A stretch of DNA of 55,069 nucleotides from Clostridia bacterium (GTDB taxonomy: Bacteria; Bacillota; Clostridia; Oscillospirales; CAG-272), in assembly GCA_017517745.1 (NCBI GenBank), contig JAFWYJ010000025.1, forward strand, positions 1-55,069. Reading direction: 5' to 3'. Each line of letters begins with the position of its first letter. Positions within the stretch are counted from its first letter, which is position 1. Position numbers and translations under genes: made by a program. The notes under the pieces are model-generated. The model searched no databases and was not told the origin of the DNA. It saw only the letters and a program-made list of their open reading frames with translations. Positions 7,297-19,100 of this stretch are shown here, in pieces.

Positions 7297-8280
7297 TCAG
7301 CGCTCCTCACGGAAATAGGAAAGTCCCAAGGAGGCAGGCGGCTGATTTTCGCGCTTTTTGCGAAGGCTGGTTACGATCAGCACCAGGATCGTTACCACGT
7401 AGGGGAGCATCTCAAAGAGATAGGTGGCGTGCTGCGGGAGTTTCCAACCAAAGAGGGTTGGGAGGTAGGCGCTTGCAACGTAGAGAAGGCCAAAGAGCGT
7501 CGAGCCGATGATGCTCAGCTGCGGACGCCAGAGCGCAAAGATGACGAGCGCGATCGAAAGCCAACCGAGCGCCTCAATGTCCTTGTAAGCACCTGCGGTT
7601 CCCGCATAGTCCATGGCATAGTAGAGTCCACCGAGCGCCGCGATGCCGCAACCGATGCAGGTTGCGCCGTATTTATAAGCGGTTACGTTGATGCCCATTG
7701 CGTCTGCGGTAGCGGGATTTTCACCAACGGCACGCAGATGCAGACCCAGACGTGTGCGCTTGAGGATCCAGGCGGCAACGAGCGCGATCAGGATGGCAAG
7801 GAAGAACATCACGCCGCAATATTGCAGCTTTTCGTTGTTTGCGAAGGGATAGCGGAAGTATTTGGTGGCGTCCAGGAAGGAGGTTTGTGCCTCGCTGCCG
7901 GTCGCGCCGCCGTCGAGCAGCTCCTTGGTCAGGTTATACATTCCGTATTTGCTCAAGCCCGCGCCGAAGATGGTCATTGCAAGACCGGTTACGTTCTGGT
8001 TGGTGTGCAGCGATACCGTGAGGAAGCTGTAGATCAATCCCATGAGCGAGCCGCCCAAAAAGCATGCGAGAATCGCAACGGTCACGAGCAGAACAGGGGG
8101 AAGCATATCGCGGAAGATGTCGATGGCAAAGCATCCGCACATACCGCCCACACACATGACGCCGGGCGTTCCGAGATTGAGGTGTCCCACCTTCTCGGTG
8201 ATGATCTCACCGGTGGAGCCGTAGAGGAAGGTCATACCCAGGGAGACGGCACAAAGCAGATAAGTCAAAAGCATATTCAT
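7297..8280 (-). CDS. Nucleoside-type ABC transporter permease (NupQ/YufQ-like)
   Basis: A 327-residue inner-membrane subunit of a BMP-family ABC importer. It starts MNMLLTYLLCAVSLGMTFLYGSTGEIITEKVGH in outline, with the short N-terminus typical of the second permease of these systems. Conserved loops include the GHLNLGTPGVMCVGG stretch and the cytoplasmic coupling region GLHLRAVGENPATADAMGIN (an EAA-like loop of the BPD_transp_2 family). Eight or so hydrophobic stretches are visible. Its ATG overlaps the stop of the upstream permease by four bases (ATGA), which indicates translational coupling. With its partner it should form the channel for a nucleoside or purine. Confidence 0.92.
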   Translation of the reverse strand: MNMLLTYLLCAVSLGMTFLYGSTGEIITEKVGHLNLGTPGVMCVGGMCGCFAIDIFRDMLPPVLLVTVAILACFLGGSLMGLIYSFLTVSLHTNQNVTGLAMTIFGAGLSKYGMYNLTKELLDGGATGSEAQTSFLDATKYFRYPFANNEKLQYCGVMFFLAILIALVAAWILKRTRLGLHLRAVGENPATADAMGINVTAYKYGATCIGCGIAALGGLYYAMDYAGTAGAYKDIEALGWLSIALVIFALWRPQLSIIGSTLFGLLYVASAYLPTLFGWKLPQHATYLFEMLPYVVTILVLIVTSLRKKRENQPPASLGLSYFREER

Positions 8281-9378
8281 TTTGCGGAACCTCCCTTCGA
8301 CCTCTGCGAGGCACGGAATTTGATTTGATAGTTGATGAAGAATTCACAACCGATAATAAAGAACAGAATGATGCCGATGAAGATATTGGGGATCGCGTCG
8401 TTGACGTCAAAGGCAGTGGAGATCTGCTGACCACCTCGTTGCAAAAATGCGATCAGCCCGGCCGTTCCGATCATGATAAAAGGATTGAATTTGGCAAGCC
8501 AGGAGACCATGATCGCGGTAAAGCCGAGACCGCCGATGCTCTGCGCGGTGACCGAGTGGTCGAATGCCGAAACCTGCAAAAAGCCCATCAGACCGCAGAT
8601 GGCACCGGAGAGCAGCAACGTGCGCACCGTGACCTTGCCCACATTGATGCCAACGTAGCGCGCGGTGTTCTCACTTTCACCCACAACCGAGATCTCATAT
8701 CCCTGCTTGGTGTGATAGAGGTAGATGAACATCAAGGTGGTGAGCGCGAGCACGATCAGGATCACGAGCAGATACTCGTTGAGCACCTGCGGCAGGTGTC
8801 CGTGCTCCATCTCCTTCATCGAGTCCTTGCCGGGATAGAACCATTTGGTGATCGAAAACATCACGAGGTTTGTGGCGATGTAGTTCATCATCAGGGTAAA
8901 AAGCGATTCGTTCGTGCCCCACAGCGCCTTGAAGATGGCGGGAAGCAGAGCCCAGACGGCGCCCGCAACGACCGATGCCGCCAGCGAGATGACAAGCAGC
9001 AAACCGTTGGGAATGCGTCCGCCGAGGAAGAACATGCAGAACACCGATGCAAGCGCACCGATCAATGCCTGTCCGTCGGCACCGAGGTTCCAAAATCGCA
9101 TACGGAATGCGGGGGTGATGGCAAGCGCAAGACAGAGAAGCATTGCGGTGTCACGTCCGAAGATCCAGGTGCGACGCGAGGTTCCGAACACACCTTGGAA
9201 GAATTGGGAAAGGAACTTTGCGGGCGTTGCCTTCTCGCCAATCAGAACGTAGGCAAGCAGTGTGCAGAGCAGCATGGCGGAAACGGTTGCCACCACGCGG
9301 ATCAAAAGCGATTTGCGCAGCGAGATCCGATCGCGCTTCACAATATGGAAGAGCGGCTCTCGCGTTTTTTTGTCGGGA

Positions 9379-9386
<8 letters not shown>
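8277..9386 (-). CDS. Nucleoside-type ABC transporter permease (NupP/YufP-like)
   Basis: A 369-residue inner-membrane permease of the BPD_transp_2 family. A charged N-terminus of about 28 residues precedes the first membrane segment (VVATVSAMLLCTLLAYVLIG). Recognisable loops are FRMRFWNLGADGQALIGALA, typical of the first permease of BMP-type importers, and the coupling region YEISVVGESENTARYVGIN. The start overlaps the end of the ATPase gene by 8 bases and the end overlaps the next permease by 4, so the three are translated as one unit. Confidence 0.92.
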
Positions 9387-10941
<1,555 letters not shown>

Positions 10942-11044
10942 GCTTTTACCTCCGTTTGTGTAAAAATGCCACAAGGATTGAAGAATGCACGCCAACGTCC
11001 GATCCGCTCGCGTCCGTTCTTCAAGCCTTGAAAAATCAAGACGA

Positions 11045-11064
11045 GGCGGAGCCAAGGCTCCGCC
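11045..11064 (-). terminator. Hairpin between binding-protein and ATPase genes (likely attenuator)
   Basis: GGCGGAGC and GCTCCGCC enclose CAAG, and a T-rich stretch (CTTGATTTTTC) follows on the minus strand. A partial terminator here would raise the amount of the lipoprotein relative to the ATPase and permeases, a common arrangement in ABC importer operons. The effect is inferred. Confidence 0.5.
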
Positions 11065-11089
11065 CGCCTGTTTGATTCGGGTGTATGGA

Positions 11090-12295
11090 TCAACCGAAGT
11101 TGGTATTTACCAGGGTAATGCCGTCGATGGTGATATCGAAGTAAGGAGCAGAACGGTACTCAGACTCATGGAAGTAGCCGTCCTTGATAACCTCGGTATC
11201 CTTCTCGTAGTTGGCATCGGTGTTCACGTCTGCCTTGTAGGAAGTGAGCTTCTCGCCGTTCACCGTGAAGGAATCGGTGTCAAACACCTTGATCTCACCG
11301 GAGAGCAGCTTTGCCTTGACTTCATCAAGCTTCGCCTGAGTACCCGCAGCAGCAGCCTGGGTGTTCACTTCGCTCAGAACAACCGAGTTGGTCTTGATCG
11401 AGCCGGTCCAGTCGGTGTCGATCTTCTTGCCTTCCATCACTGCCTTGCAGATGTACTCGAAGTAAGGAGTCCAGTCGATCTTGGAGGAAACGATGAAGGT
11501 TTTGGGGCAGGAACCAACGGTGCTTCCGTTGTAGGAAACGTTGGGAACGCCGCGATCCTCACATGCGGAGGGAGCGCCCATCGAGTCAGCGTGCTGGCTG
11601 ATCAGAACGCAACCGGAGTCGATCAGAGCGATTGCAGCATTCTTTTCCTTGGTCTCGTCATACCAGCTACCGGTGAACTGAACGTCCATGGTCACGCTGG
11701 GGCAAACCGACTTTGCACCGAGATAGAAGGAGGTGTAGCCGGAGATAACCTCAGCAAAGGTGAATGCTCCAACGTAGCCCATCTTAGCCTGTTCAGCGGT
11801 GATCGTGCCGGCCTCGATCATCTCGTTGAGCTTCAGACCTGCAGCAACGCCTGCAAGGAATCTGCCCTCGTAGATCGAAGCGAACGCGTTGTGGAAGTTG
11901 TCGAGGCCCTCGGTGTGAGCCATGGTACCGGTTGCGTGGCAGAACTCAACGTTCTTGAATTCCTTTGCTGCCTTGATCATGAAGGTCTCATGACCGAAGG
12001 AGTCTGCAAAGATCACGTCACATCCTGCATCCACAAGGTCTGCAGCTGCTTCATAGCAAGCGTTGGACTCGGGGATGTCTCTCTTGATAATGACCTGATC
12101 CTCGGTCAGACCAAGAGACGTTGCAGCGCGATTGACTGCCTCAAGGAAGTTTTTGTCGTAGGTGGAGGTCTCGTCATGGAGAAGGATCACACCAAACTTG
12201 AATTCGTCCTTTTCACCCGAGCAGGATGCCATGGATACGCAGAGCGTTGCAACCATGATCAGGACAAGGCACAGAGAGAGAATCTTCTTGAACAT
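11090..12295 (-). CDS. BMP-family (Med/PnrA-like) nucleoside-binding lipoprotein
   Basis: A 401-residue exported lipoprotein, the binding subunit of the importer encoded downstream. The signal peptide ends in the lipobox MASC with Cys25. The mature part shows the periplasmic-binding fold of the BMP family: FKFGVILLHDETSTYDKNF, DVIFADSFGHETFM, then GVAAGLKLNE and MGYVGAFTFAEVISGYTSF. Members studied elsewhere bind purine nucleosides (PnrA, BmpD, NupN). The ATG is placed behind AGGAGGAACA because the signal peptide begins there. Only 57 bases separate it from the xanthine phosphoribosyltransferase gene, so both probably share a promoter. This pairing supports a purine or purine-nucleoside substrate. 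Confidence 0.93.
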   Translation of the reverse strand: MFKKILSLCLVLIMVATLCVSMASCSGEKDEFKFGVILLHDETSTYDKNFLEAVNRAATSLGLTEDQVIIKRDIPESNACYEAAADLVDAGCDVIFADSFGHETFMIKAAKEFKNVEFCHATGTMAHTEGLDNFHNAFASIYEGRFLAGVAAGLKLNEMIEAGTITAEQAKMGYVGAFTFAEVISGYTSFYLGAKSVCPSVTMDVQFTGSWYDETKEKNAAIALIDSGCVLISQHADSMGAPSACEDRGVPNVSYNGSTVGSCPKTFIVSSKIDWTPYFEYICKAVMEGKKIDTDWTGSIKTNSVVLSEVNTQAAAAGTQAKLDEVKAKLLSGEIKVFDTDSFTVNGEKLTSYKADVNTDANYEKDTEVIKDGYFHESEYRSAPYFDITIDGITLVNTNFG

Positions 12296-12352
12296 ATTAC
12301 TGTTCCTCCTAAAAATGTTTTTTATATTTACAAAAGCAAACGCTTTCATAAA

Positions 12353-12925
12353 TCAACAGAATCGGATCCCCTTTTCGGTATCCATCGACGCGATGCGTGC
12401 CAGCGACTCCACGCGCACGCCCTTTCGGCGGATCATCTCTCCGCCGCCCTGGTACACCTTTTCGATCGCGATCCCCGCGCCGACCACCTCGGCTCCCGCC
12501 TGACGGCAAAGATCGATCAGTGCCTCCAGTGCCGAGCCGTTCGCAAGAAAATCGTCAATGATCAGCACGCGATCCCCCGCTCCGAGATAGCTTTTGGAAA
12601 CCACCACGTCATGGTCGGTGTTGTGTGTGTAAGAATGAACCCGGGAAGTCCACAGGTTTCCCGCGATGTTGACGGTTTTCGATTTTTTCGCGAACAACAC
12701 GGGACAATGAAAAAATTGCGCTGTAATACAAGCAATTCCGATTCCACTGGCTTCAATGGTCAAAATTTTGTTTACACCGCAATCGGCAAAAAGTCGATGG
12801 AGCTCCTCTCCCAATCGACACAAAAAGCCAACGTCTATCTGATGGTTCAAGAACGAATCCACCTTCAAAACGTCTCCCTCAAATACTTTACCCTCTTTGC
12901 AAATCTTCTGTTCCAAAAGTTGCAT
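12353..12925 (-). CDS. xpt: Xanthine phosphoribosyltransferase
   Basis: A 190-residue cytoplasmic enzyme that converts xanthine and PRPP to XMP; length and start (MQLLEQKI) match the Xpt family. The PRPP loop VLIIDDFLANGSA lies near residues 120-133, an upstream IEASGIGIA loop near 58, and KKSKTVNIAGN matches the flexible hood. The ATG follows AGGAGGA. It is the first gene of the operon with the BMP lipoprotein and ABC importer, which links uptake to salvage. I looked for a purine riboswitch in the leader and found none: the leader is short and lacks the conserved junction. Confidence 0.93.
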   Translation of the reverse strand: MQLLEQKICKEGKVFEGDVLKVDSFLNHQIDVGFLCRLGEELHRLFADCGVNKILTIEASGIGIACITAQFFHCPVLFAKKSKTVNIAGNLWTSRVHSYTHNTDHDVVVSKSYLGAGDRVLIIDDFLANGSALEALIDLCRQAGAEVVGAGIAIEKVYQGGGEMIRRKGVRVESLARIASMDTEKGIRFC

Positions 12926-12971
12926 GGAAAAGTTCCTCCTGTGTCACAGTGGGAAAATGATAACCGCTTTT

Positions 12972-13000
12972 ATTATATAACACTTTGTTCAAAAAATCAA
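12972..13000 (-). promoter_or_regulatory. Sigma-A promoter of the xpt/ABC importer operon
   Basis: TTGATT, 17 bases, TATAAT on the minus strand, 47 bases before the xpt start codon. The short leader leaves no room for a riboswitch. Confidence 0.7.
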
Positions 13001-13074
13001 TTGGCAAACAAGTCAAAAATTCCGCACTTTTTTGTGACAATTTGACGAACACTGTCTAAATTCGATCCAAAAAA

Positions 13075-13107
13075 GGGGCTGTCTCAACGGAATGTTGAGA
13101 CAGCCCC
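13075..13107 (-). terminator. Terminator of the giant surface-protein gene (shared repeat type)
   Basis: A perfect 14-bp stem (GGGGCTGTCTCAAC / GTTGAGACAGCCCC) with a 5-base loop is followed on the minus strand by TTTTTTGG. It lies 17 bases after the stop of the giant gene. Twelve of the stem bases are the same as in the terminator at 193-228. Confidence 0.9.
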
Positions 13108-13124
13108 GGAGGGTATGTCGGAAA

Positions 13125-16100
13125 TTATCTGTCTTCCGGCATACGGTTCTTGGCGAACAGCAAGCCATCCTCGGTGGAGGTAACACCGATCATATCCAGA
13201 CCGATCTCCGCCTCGGTTCTGGCATCGTCAAACAGATGCACGGAATAAAGCTCGCCGGCAAAGCACTGCGGCTCTCCGCTTCTGTTGTCTCCGCCGATGC
13301 AAAGACCGCTGACCTTTTGAGGAATCGCTGCGCTGAGTGTTCTCGTCTCGACAAGAGCACCGTTTACGTACAGCCGCGCCTCAAGTCCGTCGATCGCCAA
13401 CGCGACGTGCATCAGCTTCTCGGAGCGGATGTCGGTTTCAAAGAGCTCGGTGTAAGCAACGCCGTTTACCTTGTAATACAGACGCAGTTTTCCGTCCGTG
13501 TAGACCTCGATATTGAGCTGATCTGCGCTCGATCCGTCGTAGTTTCCGAGCAATACGCCCGCACGGCTCGAAATGTTGGGATTCAAACGCAGCAGGAACT
13601 CGAAGGTCTTGGGCGTTGCGGCGAAGTTCTTGTCGATCTTTTGGATCACATCCTGCTTCATCGCGCCCACGGCAGCGTCATAGATCTCGTTGGTCTTGCC
13701 GTCTGCAGAAAATTCCGCATAGCGAAGATCCTTTCCGCAATCCGCGCAGTAATCGTGCATCAGACCCACGCCGCCGTTCTCTCCGGGCAGGCGGTCGACC
13801 ACGCTCTGCACGTGGCGGTGGATATCCTCTGCGCTCATTTTCAAAGCCTCGCGGCGGAAATAGGTTGCGGTATAGAGTGCCTCATCAGCACATACGCCAA
13901 GCATATCGGTACGGATCTCCTGCGCACTTCTCACGCCGGAGAAGAGGCTGACCGAGTAGATGGTACCCTTGAAATACTGCGGGTTGCCGACTCTTCCGTC
14001 GCCGCCGACCGTGAAGTCGGTGCAAGATTCGGGAAGCGGTTTCGCAACCGTTTTCTGCTCCGCAAGCACACCGTCAACATAGAGCGACGCAAGCGTTCCG
14101 TCCACGGTAACGGCAATGTGCACGGGCCCACCGGTGCGAACGTCGGTAGCAAAGAAGATATCAACCGTTGTATCGCCGTTGACGTAATAGAAACGAACGT
14201 GTCCGTTTGTATAAATCTCAAGGCTGATCGGATTCTTCACGCTGTGATAGTTTCCGACGATGACACCGGCTCTGCCGCCGTAATTCTTGGGAAGGCTGAT
14301 GACGGCCTCAATGGTCAGAGGCGTTGCATCCAGCGTACAAACGGTCTTGCCCATCAGTTGGTCGGTGAACTTCTGTCCGTACATGGGCGTCATCTCGTTC
14401 TCACCGTAGGAATATGCGGAATACAAGAGATCCGCGGTGTCGGGTGCAACCGCAGCCACGTCGCGTACGATCTCCTTCGCGCTTCTCACGTCGGAGAAGA
14501 GGTTGATCGCATAGATCTTACCCTTGAAGAACTGTGCGTTATCATCACGGTAGTCACCGCCCATTGCCAGAGCCTCGGTCATTTCCGGAAGCTCGACCGC
14601 CATGGTCAGCGTCTGGGAGAATTCCCCGTTGATATACAGGCTTGCTTCCAGCCCCTTCACCGTGATGGCGATGTGTACGGGATTGTCGGAGAGGATACTC
14701 TGATCGAAGATGCAATCGCTTCTGACACCGTTGTTGATCGTGAACAGACGGACCTTTCCGCCGGTGAAGATCTCAATGGAAATCGCGTTCTTTGTGTTGG
14801 TGGCGTAGTTACTGATGAGTGCGCCGAAGCGGCTCGAACTGCTTCCGTTCACCTGTACGAGTGCCTCGAAGGTGTGAGGCATCTCTTCCACGCCCTCGAT
14901 CACGTTCACTTTTCCTGCAGTAAAGGTTGCGCCCGCGAGATGTTCACCCGCAACGGCACTGCCGACCTGCTTGATCTCCTTGCGGAAGATCTTGGAAACC
15001 AGCAAACCGTCGACGTCGGCGGGAACTGCCGACTGTGCATCCTCGGCGATCTCGATCGCCGTTCTGACGTCCTCAAAAGCATGGAGCGAATAGATCGTTC
15101 CTCTGAAATAGTTCGCGTTTGCCGCGCGATGGTCTCCGCCCATCACGAAGGCAACGTCGGTTTCGGGCAGCTCGGTGTTCAGCATCAGCGTTTGCGAGAA
15201 GACACCGTTGACGTAGAGGCTCGCCTCCTTGCCCTCCACCGTCACCGTGACGTGCACGGGCTTGGAGGAAATGACGTTGGCATCAAAGACGCAATCGCTC
15301 TTGACTCCGTTGTTGTTGACGAACAAACGGACTCTTCCCTTGGTGTAGATCTCAAGGGAGATCGCGTTTTGGGGATCCTTGCCGTAGTTGCTGAAGATGC
15401 TTCCCAAACGGTCGCTGTTCTCGCCCTTGACGTGAATCAGTGCCTCAAAAGTGTGAGGCGTGACGTCAACACCGTCAACCGTGTGAAGCTTGGCGGGATC
15501 GAAGGTCGATCCGATCAGCGTGCTCGCATTGCTCTCCTCGGTCTTGTTGAAGCAACGGGAGAATACCAGTCCCTCGGCATTCGTGGGAACGTACTTCGCA
15601 TCGGTACGGATCTCTTCTGCCGTTCTGGCATCTCCGAAGAGATTGATCGAATAGATCGTACCCTTGAAATACTGGGTATTGCCGTCTCTGAAGTCGCCGC
15701 CGATCACATATCCGTCGGGAGAATCGGGCAACGCGGTTACAAATTGTCGGCTCTCTTTCTTTTCCCCGTTGACGTACAGCGTGGCGACGTTGTTTTCATC
15801 CATCGTCACCGCAATGTGAACGGGTTCGGTCGAGCGAACGTCGGTGTCAAAGACGCAATCAACCGTCTTGCCGCCGTTGGTGTAATAGAGTCTGACGCGG
15901 CCTCTCGTGTAAAGCTCAAAGCTGATGACCTCGCCGCCGCTTCTGTTGTTACTGAAAATGATACCGCCGCGATCGTCCTCGGTCTTGGGAAGCAGTACGA
16001 TCGCCTCGAAGGTGTGAGGCGTCTCGGAAAGCGCTCCGTTGAGTCGGTGGATCAGATTCTGCGTGGGATTGAGTCCCGTATTCTTCGAAATCGACTCGCT

Positions 16101-19100
16101 TGTCAATTCCTCTGCAATCAGCTCCTCGGTCACGACCGTATCGCCGCAAAGCAGACACTTCTTGTAGCGCAGACCGTTCACACCGGGCACTGCCTCGCGC
16201 AGAACGATCCATTCGCTTTCCTTGTGCAAGACCTCAACGATCTCGCGCTCACCGCAACATTCACAAACGCGATAGCGGCTGCCGTGCTCGGTATCGGTCA
16301 CCTCTTCGGTGTAGATTTCTTCACCGAAGCTGTGCGGCGCAAGCTCGCAAGGCACGCAATATCTGGTGACCGTCGAGAAGACGGAATCCTCCGAGCAGGT
16401 CTTTTCCTTGATGACCAGCGCGAAGTTGGACTGATAATACATCGATCCGCCGTGCTGATTCATGGAGTTGAGGATCGAAACGTAATAACGCTGTCCGTTT
16501 TCCACGTAGGACATGTGAATGTCCTTGTTATGGACTTCTCCGAAGGGCAATTCGTTGAAGGATTTGTAGCCGATGTCCACGCCAACGACAAGATCGTCAA
16601 ACGGGGTGCTGTCGAAGAATTCCATAATGCCGTAAACCATATTCTTGGGATTGCGGTTGTTATGGAATGCGGCAATCAACATCTCTTCGATCCGTTGTCC
16701 GAGATCGTACGAGCTATTGTATTCCGCGGCGTTCCATGCAAAGGTGATGTAGTCCTCCGAATTGTAAAGCTTGCGGAGATACTTACAGTAGGGGTTCTGA
16801 ATCTCATCCCACTCAAGCAGACCGCCGCCCATCGGCGTGAAGTAGAGCTCGAACACGTCGTCGTTCTCGGTGCCGAGATAGATGATCTGCTCGTCTGCGG
16901 GGATCTCATCTCCGCGACCTGCCAAAATCAGTGCCGCCTGCTCGGTATTTCTGCGGTTGACCAGATCCTGGAACTCGTAGATCTGCTCCTGCTGACGGTA
17001 CTCGGCCAACAGACGCAGATAGTTGACGGAAGTACGGTAGATCTCTTCGTGATTGGAAACAATGGTTGCCGTTTGCAGCTTCCAGTTCGCGTTGTCGCCT
17101 CGGCTTCTGATGCCGTCCAGATTCGAGCTGGAGGTCCAGACCGCGTTGCGGCCGACGTTGCCGTTCATATCGAGATAATGCGAGACCGCGCAAAGCTTGG
17201 TGTGCATCATGTCGGTGCCGCCCTTTTCCGCCAAAGGCCACAGGCAGTGGTTGAACTCAAGATAATCGGATACAACGCCATTCTCCACGTATGCGGGATC
17301 GCAAGGATCGCCAAGCTGTGTGGTGAAGTATTCCTCAAACGTGCGCTCGCCCGCCGTCATGGGGTACGCGTCGATCTGACCGATCACGTTGACGTGAATG
17401 CCCATCTTTGCGGCGCAAATCAGCAGATAAGCGATTCTGACGAAGCCGTATTCATCGTAATCCACTCCGCTGAGCTGGCGCATGTAACCGAAATAACGGC
17501 TGTTGCGGTTGATGTTGACTGCCGCTTGTACCGAGAAACGGTAGGAAGCGATGTCAATATAAACCTCTTCATCGGGATTCGCCTTCTTGTAGCACATCGC
17601 CTGATAGATCATCAAGCCCTGTCCGACGTTGATGTTGTCGGCAATGCCGTATGTGGGATAAACGAAGGAGTCGACGGTTACGGTCGTACCGTTGACGTTT
17701 TCAAAGTACGTCTCGTTACGGCTCATAAAGTTGGAGCTGTTGTCCAGCTTCGGGAACTTGTCATAGGTCGAGTTGATCGACTCATCGCTGGATTTCTGTG
17801 CCAGCTCGAAGATGGGTGCGACCGGAACAGGATCCTTCTGAGGCGTGGTGGGAACAACGGGATCGGGCTTCTCCGCATAATCCTTGTAGGTCGGAACAGC
17901 GGTTGTGACCTCGCTCACCGTCAGCTTATTGTAGATCGCCTCACTCCAATACGCGTCGTCGGGCGTCGCGTTTTCGGTGTCGACGTAGTTCGATTTGTTG
18001 ATGAACAGCTTCGCGCCCGTGCTGTTACCCCAGATGATGGCACCGCCTTCGGTTGCCGTGTTGCCGCTCACCGTAACACCGCTGAGCGTCACGTTCGTTC
18101 CGGTGGTGGTTTCATAGAGGAAGCCGCCCTTGGTTGCGCTGTTCTGAGTTGCGGTAACCGCGTAAATTTCAACCTGGCTCTTGCCCGAAGCGTAAATCGC
18201 ACCGCCGCTCGAAGCAGTGTTGCCCGTGAAGGTACAAGAATGCAGAAGCGTGTTGGTCTCGCCCGTGTAAACCGTGACGGCACCACCGGTCGAATCGGAG
18301 CGGTTGCCCTCAAACACGGTGTTGTAAACCGAAGTCTGGGCAAGATCGTAAATCGCCATCGCGCCACCGGTTCCGGGCGTGTAGTGATTCTTGATCGTAC
18401 TGTTATAGATCTTCAGCGTCGCCTCGATGACGTAGAGGAATCCGCCCGCGCCCTTGGAGCTGTTCTCGGTCGCTGTGATTTGGTTCAGCGTGACCGTTGC
18501 GGTTCCCTTGATGTGGAATGCGCCGCCCTGACCCGCGGTTGTGGTGTTCTTTTCAATCGTCGCGCCGTCGATCTCCAGGATCGAGCCGTTGACGTAGAAC
18601 GCGCCGCCTTCCGCTTCGGCTTGGTTCTCGGAAACGGTGATATCCTTCATGTACGCCTGCAAGCCGGGAGCCGTATAGATCGCGCCTGCCGCGTCTTCGG
18701 CAACGTTGTTGGAGATCTCCGTGTTTCTGATGTCCATAACGAGATGATCGTTTTCAATCGTGCGCTTGGTCGCATAGATCGCGCCGCCGATTCCGCCGGC
18801 AACATTTCCGCTGATCTCGGAATCCTTCACCGTAAGCTTGGTGTTCATATCATACGCGCTCACGTAGGAGACGTAGATCGCGCCGCCGTTGGTGGCGGAA
18901 GACGAATTCGTGATGGTGGAATTGACGATGTCAAAGTAGACACTGCGCGCCGAGATCGCACCGCCCGCCTTGAGTGCGGTGGAACCCGTGATGGTAGAGT
19001 CGGAAACCGTAACCTTGCTCATACCGGACGCGTAGATCGCGCCCGCCTCGCCGTTGGAGGCGTTGGAGGTAAAGGTCGAGTTGTTCACCGTCAGCTCGGA

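Noticed and set aside
12926-13060. Purine riboswitch upstream of xpt
   Set aside because: The leader between the -10 box and the start codon is only about 46 bases and lacks the conserved junction and loop sequences.
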